DNA from: Leptidea sinapis
Lineage: Eukaryota > Arthropoda > Insecta > Lepidoptera > Pieridae
Length of the DNA stretch: 64,000 nt
Assembly: GCF_905404315.1 (NCBI RefSeq)
Contig: NC_066297.1
Span: forward strand, 5,084,001-5,148,000
Reading direction: 5' to 3'
Position numbers and translations under genes: made by a program
The notes under the pieces: generated by a model
Seen by the model: the letters and a program-made list of their open reading frames with translations, nothing else
Database searches by the model: none
Told to the model about the DNA's origin: nothing
Shown: one piece after another, positions 11,130 through 22,165 of the stretch
How the letters are laid out: each line of letters starts with the position of its first letter
Numbering within the stretch: the stretch's first letter is position 1

Positions 11130-11475
11130 ATATTATTAAAATACTGTTATTTGTATGTGCTACTTATTGATCGGTTTTAAGCCACCGCAAACCGCGATGA
11201 AATTGGTCGAGCCGTTCAAAAGTTAAAAGAGTTTTACATACATCACCACCACCGGACACCACCGCGGGAATAGTCAGGGAAACTTCCTAGGAAGGTCCTA
11301 GGAAGTTTCCCTGACTACTGATAACGTCGAGATCTGATGAAAACGCGATTTTCGAAAAACGGTGTACACACAATAACCTCCCGAATTTTTGAAAATTTTC
11401 TATTTTCTTAGCGGTATGTTAAAAATGCCAATCGATTTGAGAACCTCCTCCTATTTGAAGTCGGTCAATAAGTGT
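11130..11475. repeat. AAGTCGGT-family repeat
   Basis: The left part resembles 23078-23120 (TGTGCTAC, TATTGAT, GGTTT). The right part ends in AACCTCCTCCTATTTGAAGT followed by CGGTCAATA, as at 29860 and 59790. A perfect hairpin lies within it. Confidence 0.45.
11271..11317. repeat. Perfect 22-bp-arm hairpin
   Basis: Positions 11271-11292 and 11296-11317 are exact reverse complements with an AGG loop. The arms begin TAGTCAGGGAAACTTCC. No coding or RNA gene context is visible. Confidence 0.9.
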
Positions 11476-11855
11476 TAATTTTATATAAAATCTTTAAAGT
11501 GACTTCACCAAATGGCTGAAGAACAGCGCTCGTTTTCAAACCGGCAAACATGCTGAGTTGGGACCACTTTTTAATAAGAAATAATATTCCAAATTGTTTT
11601 GTTTATTCTTTATCTGTTATAATAATAAAGTCTTTTATTTTACGTGTTGCTATACGTTTCAAATTAACATTTTTCTTTAATTTCTTCCGGCGGCCCAAGA
11701 AGGGATTCGACGGAGACCGCGAATTAAAATATAATAAATAGGTAAGCTTGAGCGTTTTGAGGGTTAAACTGAACCTACGGAGAGTTGGAGTGCTAGATAT
11801 AGAGTGAAGTTACGCCCTGTCTGGTCTGGCGCACCCCAGTAACAGCTCGAACCAT
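11476..11855. other. Intergenic, nothing recognised
   Basis: No exon, repeat match or RNA gene could be supported. Confidence 0.35.
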
Positions 11856-12015
11856 TTGACCGCGTGCAACGAGCAGCTCAATTTATCAACGTTGTTTGAT
11901 TTCTGTCTCCGTATTCCACCATCACGCCACACGTTACAACCTCAATGTTATCAACATCATTTGAATGTGTGGCGTTCCCCGCAGTGCGGTTTTCAGGGAA
12001 CTTTCTTCCACATAC
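11856..12015 (+). pseudogene. LINE-X ORF2 fragment
   Basis: A frame reading LRIPPSRHTLQPQCYQHHLN, then VWRSPQCGFQGTFFH, is the region just upstream of the RSFLPRT block at 4918. It is broken downstream. This is a 5'- and 3'-truncated remnant. Confidence 0.55.
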
Positions 12016-12184
12016 AACCAAACTGTGGTGTGGATTTTATTGCACGGTGTTTTCATGGTCTTTTATTATATTTAACCGCGTTTAAGAGTTATCGTAATAG
12101 AAACATTGACATACAAGAAAATTTATTTTAGTTCATACTTGTCGATGACAGCTATTTGATACATTCTATTGTTTATGACCCCAT

Positions 12185-12430
12185 TTTCCTGAGAGATCGA
12201 ATCAGAAATGAGGAGATCCGTAGGAGAACCAAAGTCACCGACCATAGCCCAAATGATTGCGAAACTGAGGTGACAGTGAGCAGGGCACATAGTTTGACGG
12301 ACAGCTGGCCGTTGCCTTGATCAAGAACGCCGGAATACGTTGGATGAAGGCAGCGCAGGACCGACCGTCATGGAAATCTTTGGGGGAGGCCTTTGTCTAG
12401 CAGTGGATGTCTTCCGATGATGATGATTGT
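12185..12430 (+). pseudogene. RTE-like reverse transcriptase tail, broken
   Basis: It matches the intact version at 55195-55460: LRDRIRNEEI, then RRTKVT, then the KLRWQ-AGH region (with a stop here), and finally SWKSLGEAFV. Frameshifts and stops show an old copy. This C-terminal region follows the reverse transcriptase in RTE/BovB-type LINE proteins. Confidence 0.6.
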
Positions 12431-12919
12431 TTTTGACATGTAAACTCGGTTTACGCGAACGAGCTTGGAATATATTAGAGAAATCGCTTTGCCTTTGATC
12501 GAGATTAACTCTAGTACTAAGTAAAACTGAGTTTTATTAATCTTAGATTGAAGTGGCATTGGTGAAATCGGGTCTATCAAACACCCGATGCTCGTTTGTG
12601 CTCCGATGTCGTTTAAAAAAAACTTAACTATATATACCTACTGTTGTACATAGCTGGTATTGTATTCAATGCAGTACTGTATTCATTTGTTTGTATGTAT
12701 TTACATAGATGAACCGTGTGTTACATACGATAGGTATTACTTAACACACAACTTACAACATTCAACGCACCAACTCGCTTTTTATTTGCATTCTCTTGTG
12801 TAACAACTGGTGTTTGCGCCGCAAAGACTCAATTTATTGACAATCTTATTGGTGCCGCGTAATTCTAGACTTGTTCTTTTGATATTATGATTCGGCTTGA
12901 GGGATTTGGGGATTTTTAC
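12431..12919. other. Intergenic, nothing recognised
   Basis: No supported feature. Confidence 0.35.
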
Positions 12920-13181
12920 CAGTTGGAGGCTCCTTGCACAGGAAGCCGGCTAGATTATGGCCCACAACAGCGCCTATTTCTGCTGTGATGCAGAAAACAT
13001 TACTGTGTTTCGGTATGAAGGGCGCCGTAGCACGGTACGGTGACGAGCACAATTGTAGTGCTGCTCAGAATTTTTGGGTTTTTCAAGAATCCTGAGTGGC
13101 ACTGCATTGTAATGGGTAGGGTGTATCAATTACCTGAACTGCTGAAAGTCCTGCTCGTCTCGTCCCTTATTTTCATAAAAA
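12920..13181 (+). mobile_element. SINE-B copy
   Basis: It starts CAGTTGGAGGC and ends CGTCCCTTATTTTCATAAAA. About 30 internal bases are missing near 13035, where ACTGGGCAAATGAG-type sequence should stand. Confidence 0.65.
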
Positions 13182-13725
13182 CAGACCTAAGAGGGGTGGG
13201 AAACTTAGCAATAAATAATGAAGAGAAAAACACCTGTCGAACGGAGATTCAGCAAGATAGAAAAGGAAAGCGAATCTTATATTAATGTTACCGATTTTGA
13301 TTGACAAGTCGTAAAAAGTCAGCTGCACGTGGCATTTTAGCGCCTTTTATTTTGAATAGTAAACCGGGCTGTGAGGTCCTCTACATGCACGTATTTTCTA
13401 AGTCTATGGTAAGAACAACACGACTGTTTGTTTTCTCAAAATAGTGATAGATTGGTACAGGCTCAATTTTCAATTTATTGCAATTCCATAAATACATTCC
13501 TTAAATGTAACATTTGGAGTAAATATTATAATTGTACAAGGTATTATGGATACCCAGTTTGGGTATCGGAATTTGGTCGGAACAGCAGTAGGGAGACCCA
13601 TATTTTTATTTGAGTCGTTATGAAAATAATTTATCGCATAGTAGCACTTTTCTAATAAAAAGTTTTTTTTTTATATTTTGTTAAATTCATTTTCGTTGTC
13701 TGCGTTTCGAATTTTGTCTGGCAAA
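13182..13725. other. Intergenic, nothing recognised
   Basis: No gene. A small palindrome (GGATACCCAGTTTGGGTATC) lies at 13548-13567. Confidence 0.35.
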
Positions 13726-14070
13726 TCTATACTAATATTATAAAGCTGCAGTGTTTGTTTGTTTGTTTGAACGCGCTAATCTCTGGTACTACTGGTCCGA
13801 TTTGAATGATTATTTCAGTGTTGGGTAGTCCATTTATCGAGGAAGGCTAAAGGCTCTGTTTTTTTTTTAAATTAGGGATCCGTAATAAAATTGCTATTTT
13901 ATAACACAAGGTGTAAAATCGAAAACCTATTTTTGCGTGCGCTGCAAAAACTATTGACAATAGAACAAAATGATGTACAGGCTATAATATAGGCAATATT
14001 TTATTACTTATAAAACTATCGCGTGAATTATACTTTATATGGCAAAACAACGTTTGCCGGGTCAGCTAGT
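13726..14070 (+). mobile_element. Lep1-type non-autonomous Helitron
   Basis: It starts TCTATACTAATATTATAAAG and ends AACGTTTGCCGGGTCAGCTAGT (split here as AACGTTTGCC and GGGTCAGCTAGT). This is the TC...CTAG structure of Helitrons, inserted between A and T, with repeated GTTT near the 5' end. I recognise it as the common lepidopteran short Helitron type. No coding. Confidence 0.75.
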
Positions 14071-14199
14071 TATTATATATTTATTTACTGAAAAAGAACA
14101 TATTGATCGTAGATAGGTGAAAATTTGAAGTTGTATGTATTTTTTAATGCTGAATCATAATCAAACAAATTTAAAAAAAATGTCAAAAAAAAAAAATCG

Positions 14200-14370
14200 T
14201 GTGAATCGAAAAAAAACCCTTAACATTTAGGGGGATGAAAAATAGATGTTGTCCGATTCTCAGACCTACCCAATATGCACTCAAAATTTCATGAGAATCG
14301 GTCAAGCCGTTTCGGAGGAGTTCAATGTTTAACACCATGACACGAGAATTTTATATATTAGATATAGACA
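14200..14370 (+). repeat. Helitron-related fragment
   Basis: GGGGGATGAAAAATAGATGT, then GAATCGGTCAAGCCGTTTCG and ACACGAGAATTTTATAT are wording typical of insect Helitron interiors and ends. The borders are not resolved. Confidence 0.4.
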
Positions 14371-14569
14371 TTACATAAGGACTCAAGGAAGGTTTAATTT
14401 ATTTGTATGTCTTTCGTGAAATCGACGAGGCTTTTTTTTCTTTTTTTTGTATAAAAGTGTCACTTTATTTTCACAAATTTGCATATTTCGAAGATATATT
14501 TGGAGCGTAGGGTTAGGATTTTTAATTGACGATAAATAAAAATTTATACAATTTGACGTTATGATGATT

Positions 14570-14700
14570 TTTAGTGTTAATTCCGCTAAATTCCACAAAA
14601 TTACTTCGACACGTGTTTCGCATCTTTTACGCACCAGGCATCTTCAGGAGTTTTTGCCTCTCGTTCCAGCATTTGGCGAGTTAGTATGTTTGAATTTAAT
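14570..14700 (+). mobile_element. IR-R retroposon fragment
   Basis: TAGTGTTAATTCCGC, CGACACGTGTTTCGCATC and AGCATTTGGCGAG mark the left arm and core. The right arm and tail are absent. Confidence 0.5.
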
Positions 14701-14784
14701 CAGGTGATTGGAAGTTTTATGAATTATAATCGGCACACGAACGGCTTCTCCCAATTATGTGTGCGTCTGATGTGCGCGCGCGCA

Positions 14785-15450
14785 GCGTGACCACATGAGT
14801 AAAGAAAACGGAGCAGAGACAAAGCTTCATACAACCACGCGAAATGGTTGCACTACAACAATGATCCGGGGCATGTGTGAGTGTCCACTGGCCGCTAGTT
14901 TTGATATCTAAACACGTTTTTACTACGACCTGCTGCTGCTGTGATGAATGTCATCTTACCAGGGATCTCCTTATTAGTTAGTGGCAAGGGCGTAAAACAT
15001 TTATGTACATTTAATTTCGGTTTGAAAGTTACGACATTTAGTGTTAATTCCGCCAATCTTTGACGTGTATTTCGCCTCTACACGAGGCATCTTCAGGAGC
15101 TGTTGACTCGCTTAAAGCTGGAACGAGACTTCTATTAATTTTCTTAATTTTGATTTTGAGTTTGCTTTGTCTGTTGAACCTTACGTTAACACGGTAGGAT
15201 ATAGTTTACATTAATAGATGTTCATAATGTTATCGCGGACACTTTTAACTAGCGGCAACTTTAGTTTGAAACCTGGTATTTGTTGGCTTATTTAATATCA
15301 ATGATCAAACCCAATAAAAAAGCTAATAATATAATGTTTTGTTTAATTTCTCTTAACTTATCGTGACAACCCTACCAAAATAGATAACAACTTTGCCCGC
15401 TCTTAAGAAGCTTAGTCTCTGTACAGTTTATTTACTCATGTGGAGTGACG
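14785..15450. repeat. Inverted pair about 620 bp apart
   Basis: The stretch near 14787-14832 (GTGACCACATGAGTAAAG and GACAAAGCTTC) is repeated in inverse near 15408-15448 (GAAGCTTAGTCTCTG and TTTACTCATGTGG). An imperfect GCCGCTAGTT pair lies inside (14890 and 15250). This may be the two ends of an old DNA element. The interior holds an IR-R fragment at 15038-15135. Confidence 0.45.
15038..15135 (+). mobile_element. IR-R retroposon fragment
   Basis: TTTAGTGTTAATTCCGCCAA and the core TCGCCTCTACACGAGGCATC are present. The right arm and tail are missing. Confidence 0.5.
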
Positions 15451-16061
15451 ACGCCGGCCGCAGACACGCGACTTACCGCGGGCTCAGCCGACTGGAACGG
15501 CAGGCACTCGACTAGCAGCTCATCTGCTAGTCTACGAATTGCGGATTACAATTGCATATTAACTCTGTGCTCAACGAAACACTGTACAAATTCAACCTAG
15601 GATTGTATTCCACGTTCAGAATATTAATTTTGTTATATCCTGAGAATGAAACAGTTGTTTAAAACGCATGCCGGGTATTTAAGAATTATTCTTCAATGTA
15701 TCAATTAAATAAAATAAATTACAAAAAAAATGTAACTTTAACACAAATAACTTATGGGAAAATTAGAATTGATTTCACGCGTTTTAATACTTTAATGAGT
15801 ATTTTATTTAAATGTGTCATACTCGCGTTAATAAACAAAGAAAATACAATGCACAGTAACTCTATCTGCGATACATAAAAATGATAAATGACAGCTAGAT
15901 ACCTAATCTAACAGCGTGACGAATTGCAATTAGCTCTCGGCCGCTATCGCAAAACTAATGATTACCCTTCTGTACCTATCTAACAATAAACTACGTGCCT
16001 TATGGTGGAAACGTGTTACACTCATTAATTGATAAATCATTTGTATATATAATTATATATA
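15451..16061. other. Intergenic, no gene seen
   Basis: The first 90 bases are relatively G+C rich, and the rest is AT-rich. The segment about 15735-15815 resembles the CGTTTTAATCCTTTAA repeat found at 26870, 42430 and 59820. Confidence 0.35.
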
Positions 16062-16321
16062 ATAATAATAATATTGACACACTTTATACACAAATTATCT
16101 TGCCCCAAGTTAAGCATATATAGCCTGTGTTATGGGTTACAAGACAATGATATATTTAATACAATATACTTACTTAAACATACATAAATACATTTACAGA
16201 TCCATGACTCGGAAACAAACATCCATATTCGTCATATAAATGCTTGCACCTACCGGGATTCGAACCCGGGACCTCTAGCTTAGTAAGTAGGATCGCTAAC
16301 CACTCGGCTATACAGTTCGTC
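16062..16321 (-). mobile_element. SINE-A copy, uninterrupted
   Basis: On the minus strand it has a tRNA-like head with GGTTCGAATCCCGGTAGG, a body with CTATATATGCTTAACTTGG, and a 3' tail of (ATT)n at 16062-16075. It shows the intact junction that was broken in the first copy. Confidence 0.8.
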
Positions 16322-16357
16322 ATAGGCTATATCACAGGCTATACATATATATATTTA

Positions 16358-16935
16358 GTCTGGCCATAAAAACTGTTAGAATTAAAAATAAACAAAATAT
16401 TACATTTGAATTTGGAATCTGTCATTTTTATTTGAATGTTCATTGAGTTTTCTCATTTTGGCGCCAATACAATCTACGATATTGAAATGGAGTGGGGTGA
16501 TAAAGCGAACCGAATCACTGTAATTGCATTACACAATTTAGGTATGGAGCCAAATGCAATTTTTAACACTCACTATACGCTTGGTATTTGTAAAATGTTT
16601 GTGTACCGGGTAATTAATAGGTACAATGAGACCTCCTCTGTTTGTGACCGAAAAAGATCTGGCCGTCCGCGTAGAGTTCGTACGAAAAAGGTGGGCAAAG
16701 CAGTAAGGGAAAGAATTCGAAGAAATCCTATCCGAAAGCAAATTTTATGTCGAGAGATGAAGATAGCACTTAGAACCATGTCGCGTAATGTTTGGGTGTA
16801 GGTGACCGAGAATATCAAGAAGAGAGCTTGTATGAAAGGTGTTGTTGGAAGTGGAAAAAGACGGGGAAGTATAGCAGGGCTATGGCAAAATGAGGCCGGT
16901 AATCCCTTAGTTTTCGTCTGGGGACACAGTTGATT
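16358..16935 (+). pseudogene. mariner-family (maT/DD37D-like) transposon remnant
   Basis: TA precedes GTCTGGCCATAAAAACTG, a terminus also seen alone at 30167. From ATG 16487 a frame runs to a stop at 16801. It contains the paired helix-turn-helix region (VYRVINRYNETSSVCDRKRS, then GRPRRVRTKK) and RERIRRNPIRKQ. The catalytic half is missing, and only a scrambled tail follows. I place it with lepidopteran maT-like mariners from the GRPR linker context; the exact clade is inference. Confidence 0.65.
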
Positions 16936-17254
16936 GTATGATGATTATAGTTAGGTCATATCGCACTCACCGCTTACCACGAAGCTTGTACACGAGAGTT
17001 CTCGACTGGAGTCTGGAATCAGTTAAACGAGTCATTAACTCCGGAGGATGTATAGGCGAAACACGTCTCGAACAACTATCCCGATCGTGTAGCGGTGAGT
17101 GTATTCTTAGATGGAGGACGGGGTTAACCGTTTTTACTGTAAGCCATAGGGGCGGGACGGCCGGTGCATCATCACGCCGAAAGACATGCTCTACTGGAGA
17201 AAGGACGCCCCCAAGATCTCCACGACTTAGTCTACATACACCATGCATGTAGAC
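16936..17254. other. Unresolved segment
   Basis: It contains GGCGAAACACGTCTCGAACA (complement of an IR-R core) and sequence rich in CG. The two overlapping frames of about 100 codons show no family likeness, so I do not call a gene. Confidence 0.35.
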
Positions 17255-17380
17255 TTAAGAAAACTTAGGAATTAACACTAAAGATTTCTTCTACTACTAA
17301 ACTATTACTTAAGATTTATCACATTTAAATGACTATGGACTACCGCAACGTACCGCCTAATTCATTAAATTATCGTCCAT
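17255..17380 (+). mobile_element. IR-R right arm and tail, fragment
   Basis: AAGAAAACTTAGGAATTAAC and CGCAACGTACCGCCTAATTC match the right arm and one-sided tail of the hairpin retroposon. Confidence 0.5.
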
Positions 17381-17384
17381 GAAT

Positions 17385-17645
17385 ATGAAAACAGGCCAGG
17401 TTAATTACTTCAGTGTGAATGACAGACTAGGTACGTCTTTATATAAATGATCAAATGATTTTGTGTTAGTGTGCGTGCATTGCTCAAAATAGAGATTCAA
17501 TTTCTTTCGACTTTTTCACAGCTGTCACAGTCTTTATATAAATGATCTAAGCCCTAAGTAAGTACATAGGCACACTTGCAAATTATCTAGAATCTGTGAT
17601 AATCATAACACCAGGAAGGAATAAACATAAACTTGTTATGCCTAC
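17385..17645 (+). mobile_element. MITE-C fragment and adjoining repeat
   Basis: AAAACAGGCCAGG, TTGTGTTAGTGTGCGTG and TTTATATAAATGATCTAAGC match MITE-C. The flank through CACCAGGAAGGAATAAACAT matches, inverted, 21455-21500 plus 22165-22265. The two loci therefore share a larger unit. Confidence 0.6.
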
Positions 17646-17964
17646 GTGCTACTCGGTTAAGTCGAGTTAGTAAGTCTTTTGTTGGGCGATAATATTTTGC
17701 TTTTCCAACAAAATTCCAACATTTTTATTCAAACGTTTAAGTCCAACGTCCAATATCCACTCAACCGAAAATCAACGCCAAAGACTTGAGAGAAGAGATT
17801 AACCGACAACCTCAATTTTTTTAAACGTTTTCACAGCCGTCACAGTCTGATCTCGTATAAATTACTAAGACCTAAACAAATAAGGAGTGTTTTGTTATGT
17901 TACTTTTGTATAGAATTTCGTATCTAAGGTTATTATGTACCTGTATCTATTATCCCATTTAATA

Positions 17965-18604
17965 ATAATAATAAAGCCTTTTTATTTCCTTAAGTAACAT
18001 AGCAATATAAAAAAAAATAAGAAATATGTATATACATTTAAATAATATTTTTATAGTTAAGGCCCCTGGTGGGTATAGGCCTTCTCCAACAATTTCCAGG
18101 TTGTTCTTGACTTTGCTTTCTAAGTCCAGTTTTCTGCAGCAATTTTTTTTGATCTCATCAATCCATCGTTCCTTAGGGCGTCCTCTGGCTCTCTTGCCTC
18201 GTGGTCCAGACCAATTGGTGACCAGCTTTGTCCACCGTCCATCTGTTGATCTGGCCACATGACCAGCCCATTTCCACTTCAGTTTTTTCATTTGTTGAAG
18301 GGCATCTATTACTTTTCTTTTATTGCGGATGTTTTCTGATCTTCCCTTGTCCTTCAGCTTTATATTCATGATGCTTCTTTCCAATGCACGCTGGGCCTTC
18401 TGTATTTTATCACTTGTATATTTATTAAATATCCATCGTTTGTGAACCGTAAGATAAGCAGGGGAGCAGAACCCATCCATAACTCTCTTCTTCAATTTAA
18501 AGGGAAGCTTTGATTTAATTATTTCTTTTAGGCTCCAGAACTTACCCCATGTGATGTTTATCCTTCTGTCAATTTCATCTTTGTTTCTGGATTTGCTAAA
18601 TAAA
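17965..18604 (-). pseudogene. 5'-truncated RTE-like LINE with 14-bp target duplication
   Basis: An open frame on the minus strand, ending near 17959, covers the last part of a LINE reverse transcriptase protein. It includes WGKFWSLKEIIKSKLPFKLK, LKWKWAGHVAR and RGRPKERWIDEIKK. TATCCCATTTAATA flanks it at 17951-17964 and 18605-18618, and an AATAAAAAGG with (ATT)n tail forms the 3' end. The catalytic domain was never copied in, so it is dead on arrival, but the remaining frame has no stop and the insertion is young. Confidence 0.85.
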
Positions 18605-18618
18605 TATCCCATTTAATA

Positions 18619-18904
18619 CTATTAATCTTATCCACACGGGTATAGATCAAGCAACCTTATTGGATGTCGAATCATTTCAAAATGGCAAATCGTTATAGAT
18701 CAACTTGAAGGTCGCCGGCGTATCGTTTGTGTTATATTATTCTCACAAGTAAACAAACGGTCAGCTTTGGCGATATGTTAATGTCAATGTGAAACAACCT
18801 AATATGTGTTGTATTCACAAATATTTGTACTGGTGAGTCCATTTTTAGGTGTAATGGTAGATGTTAAGTAATCATCGCCCTCGTGTTCTTTTGCAACACC
18901 AGAG
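18619..18904. other. Intergenic, nothing recognised
   Basis: No supported feature. Confidence 0.3.
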
Positions 18905-19222
18905 AAGTTATAAATATAGCTGACCCGACAGACGTTGTTCTGTACATAATAAATAAAATAGTGTTTTTTTTTTTTTTAAATCTGTCAATAATATATCACA
19001 GGAGAACTGTCAAACCGTGCGTCAGTAAATTCTGTCATAGAAAATATGTCCATACAAAACAAATATTGGAAATAAAAGTAAATATTTGTCCCGAATCGAA
19101 ATAAAAACTATTCTGTCTCTCAAGTTGGACTGAACTGCACTCCATGAAGTAATCCCCATTAAAATCCGTTCGTTAGCGGGTCACTGAAAACAAACATTAG
19201 GACACTGGATTTATATATATTA
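18905..19222 (-). mobile_element. Non-autonomous Helitron, family 1
   Basis: On the minus strand it starts TCTTAATATATATAAATCC and ends GTCTGTCGGGTCAGCTATA. It is a compact version without nested insertion and serves as reference for the copies at 5863 and 31345. Confidence 0.7.
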
Positions 19223-19358
19223 AGATGTGTTATTTTAAAGTACGCAATTTACAAGCTCATTGTTGGTCATTAACGCTGAGATCTATAGAGCTAACTTAGA
19301 CATTGCTCAGACTTACTCACATAAAAATTTGCTGAGTGTGATAAAAGTTGGTTGTCTT

Positions 19359-19640
19359 ACGGCCGTTCCCAATATTCAGTCTATATCTTACTTGAGATTA
19401 AAATCGAAACTATCGTTGACTTTTCTGTTCCAATAAACTCGCTTATCGACGGTAACTCACCTTATCCGTGCACGCTGTCTGTCAATGGGACGACGTATAG
19501 CTTACCAACGATACAAAGTTTGTATGGAAATTGCAATTCACGCGTCCCAATATTCAGCTTCAGATAATTGACACCTAATTACTGACAGTAGAAGCTAGTA
19601 ATTTCTCTCTGTCTGTAGATAGTATATTGGGAACGGCCGT
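19359..19640 (+). mobile_element. MITE-E copy 3, best preserved ends
   Basis: The left end ACGGCCGTTCCCAATATT and the right end ATATTGGGAACGGCCGT are perfect inverted repeats. The interior lacks some bases present in the copy at 8502. Confidence 0.75.
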
Positions 19641-19674
19641 TGGTTTAGGCTCCGTATAATTTCAGATGTCAATT

Positions 19675-19912
19675 GCTTAGATAAGTTATACGAGTACATC
19701 CAGATAGAGTCTCTTGCTGTTAGACAACCGATAAAAACAGGCCAGCAATACTAGTTTAGTGTGCGTGACAAGCTACGTCTTACACTCGCGATTTGTATGA
19801 CACTTTGTGTTAGTGTGCGTGAATGTACTCAAAATAGAGCTTAAGTATATAGTCTATTATTTCGACGTTTTCACAGCTGTCATACTCTATCTAGACGTAT
19901 AAATGATATAAG
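19675..19912 (+). mobile_element. MITE-C copy
   Basis: The left end GCTTAGATAAGTTATACG and the right end CTAGACGTATAAATGAT are diverged inverted repeats. It shares GAGTCTCTTGCTGTTAGACA and CGACGTTTTCACAGCTGTCA with other copies at 22220, 26505 and 49515. Confidence 0.65.
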
Positions 19913-20392
19913 GTCAATCGACTATAGAAACGTAATCAAAGGTTACGCTCAACTCAGCTTTGTTTTACGTAAGTTAAGCCTGAGTAAAGTCTTAGTACGC
20001 TCTATAGATCTAAGCCTAAGTCCTCTAGGTACCACTCGATCGCCTGGCGTTGCGTAGAAACGTCGCTTCGTTGTGTATCATCATCCACAAGGATCTTCCT
20101 ACCACGTTATACGCCTATCTAAAAGGTCTTTTTCATGTTTCACAACGGTGTTTAAGATACAACTTCGAACATACGTTTTACTAAGTGGAGGAGTTTTACA
20201 GGATGCCGGTAATACTTACATAGGTTCACTTATTTTACAAAATGTATTTTTTTTTAAATAACAATAATTACATAATATTGTATTATTATGAGTTGGGTAC
20301 TTCCCTACCTATTTAAAATGATAGTTAGAATTTTAATATAGTTACATTTTAACTTGTAACAATGGTGTTATTGATAAATGATTTGATTTGAT
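19913..20392. other. Intergenic, nothing recognised
   Basis: No gene or clear repeat. Confidence 0.3.
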
Positions 20393-20656
20393 ATGAAAAT
20401 AAGCGATGAGACGAGCAGGACGATTAGGTGGCAATTGATACGCTCTGCCCATTACAACGCAGTGCCGCTCAGGATTCTTGAAAAACTCAGAAGTTCAGAG
20501 TGCCACTACACCTGCGCTTGTCACCTTGAGACATAAGATGTTAAGTCTCATTTGCGCAGTAATTTCACAGCTTCGGCGCCCTTCTGACTGAAACACTATA
20601 ATGCTTTGTGGTACCCATAATCTAGCCGGCATCCTGTGCAAAGGAGCCTCACACTG
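20393..20656 (-). mobile_element. SINE-B copy
   Basis: Reverse orientation: the poly(A) side lies left, and the constant 5' end (CAGTGTGAGGC) lies right. It has GCCGGCTAGATTATGGGTA on the minus strand. Confidence 0.7.
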
Positions 20657-21454
20657 GTTCAAGCGGAGAGTAAAGCGGTCGGAAACGCTTCTGCGATATC
20701 GCTGGTCTTGATAGGGAGTGGGTTATGCGGTGATCACTCAGCACCAATGATATGTAAGCTCGTTTGTCCTTTTTTTCTTCCAGTTATATTAAAAGTCTTT
20801 TTCCTTTCTTTCGTTCTTTCATCGGAGAGCGGACAGGTCTATTTGGTCAGTGTGGTTCCCAATAAATAGGCAGCCTTAGGGCTGTATATGCGTGATGAAA
20901 TGTGCAAAATTAAAAGTAGTGGGCATTGGATTTGAGAAAGTCATAACCAGTTGGAGTTAACCAATATGTGAACGCCCACTTATAGGCCATTAGCATTTTT
21001 CGGCATCATTGAGTGACATTGCGGACATCCTTGGCACACTAATGCGTCTCAATTAATCGTTTAATATCATCGGTGTTTATATGATTCAGCTATTACTAGT
21101 CATCTGTCCATATATCGTGCGGGTATAGAGGCAATTAAGATTTGTCGAGCCTAGCTTCATTATTATTACGTCAAACCGTGAAATAAAATGATCATATATT
21201 GTATAAACAATTTGTTATTTTTGAAATTATAGATACTTCGTAGTACGTTGGAGTAGTACCTAGGCATAATTTGCCAGCTCGATGGAATGTTTGGTCAAAG
21301 AATGTAAGAAAAGATTTGAGAGTTTGATGCCTGTAAGCTCTATAAAATAAGATAACTAGTTTATAATTTTCATTGTTTGTTGTTTCTTTAGTATAATATC
21401 TTTGTAACGCTTTAGATTTAATCTGTAATGTTACATTGTATCTTTGATAAATAA
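20657..21454. other. Intergenic, no gene seen
   Basis: The end of this region (21350-21454) runs into an ATAAATAAATAAAT tail, typical of a retroposon 3' end. Nothing else could be assigned. Confidence 0.35.
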
Positions 21455-21497
21455 ATAAATAACAAGTTTATGTTTGTTCCTTCCTGGTGTTATCATT

Positions 21498-22165
21498 ATG
21501 TAGTCATGGCACTTTAACCTTTCATACATTTGGTATAAAATGATAAATGCTAAAGTGGATTTTTTGCACTAATGAAAGTAAATATACAAACCTGGGTAAA
21601 AATTTTCCAATCGAGCTAATGGCAAGAGAATATAATGAGTACCTAAATAAAATACCAGACTTGGACATTGGTGCAGATGGGTTTACAACATTTATAAATA
21701 AATATGCTTAAAATTTAAAAGAAGTAAATGATGTTGTTATGTATTGGACTTAATTTTAACATAATATTTAGATAAACTGTAATTTTACTAACATAATATT
21801 TAACTATTGTAATCGAAGTTGTATAATATGGTCGGGAAGGTATCAGATAATGAAAGATGTGTAACCCTGTAAGTTATCTGTATACTTCGATATATATATG
21901 TTTTTATTTTTGTATGTAATTTATGTATTAGTGTGCGATTGTTGGGTGTCCGAATAAATATATATACAAAAGTTAGGGTTAAAAATATGTAATATAAATA
22001 ATAAAACAAAAATATAACACGGTTGAAAAGAATAAAAAGTTACACATGTTGTCAGAAATAAATAAAGGTAAATTAGCCATTAAATGTCATTATCTAATGG
22101 AACGAGTCATGGGGATAGTGGTTTTATCTAGAGTATTCTAGACTTAACACAGATTGTCTAATTTC
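21498..22165. mobile_element. Insertion inside a MITE-C flanking repeat
   Basis: Comparison with 17525-17645 shows that 21455-21497 and 22166-22265 are the two halves of one inverted copy, separated by about 670 bases. TTAT stands at both edges and may be the target duplication. The inserted piece is AT-rich and carries the small frame at 21547. Its type is unknown. Confidence 0.5.
21547..21711 (+). CDS. Small ORF of 54 codons, unknown
   Basis: An ATG-to-stop frame encodes a well-mixed peptide of 54 residues: MLKWIFCTNESKYTNLGKNF, then PIELMAREYNEYLNKIPD, then LDIGADGFTTFINKYA. Its composition is more protein-like than the surrounding AT-rich frames. It lies inside the insertion described for 21498-22165, so it is most likely the C-terminal remnant of a transposon protein. 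I do not recognise the family, and expression is unproven. Confidence 0.25.
   Translation: MLKWIFCTNESKYTNLGKNFPIELMAREYNEYLNKIPDLDIGADGFTTFINKYA

Noticed and set aside
16938..17252. Overlapping frames of about 100 codons on both strands
   Set aside because: Mutually exclusive, Arg/Ser/Pro-rich readings of a CG-containing segment next to a dead mariner; no family likeness.
18026..18262. 78-codon plus-strand frame
   Set aside because: Antisense shadow of the RTE-like LINE insertion.
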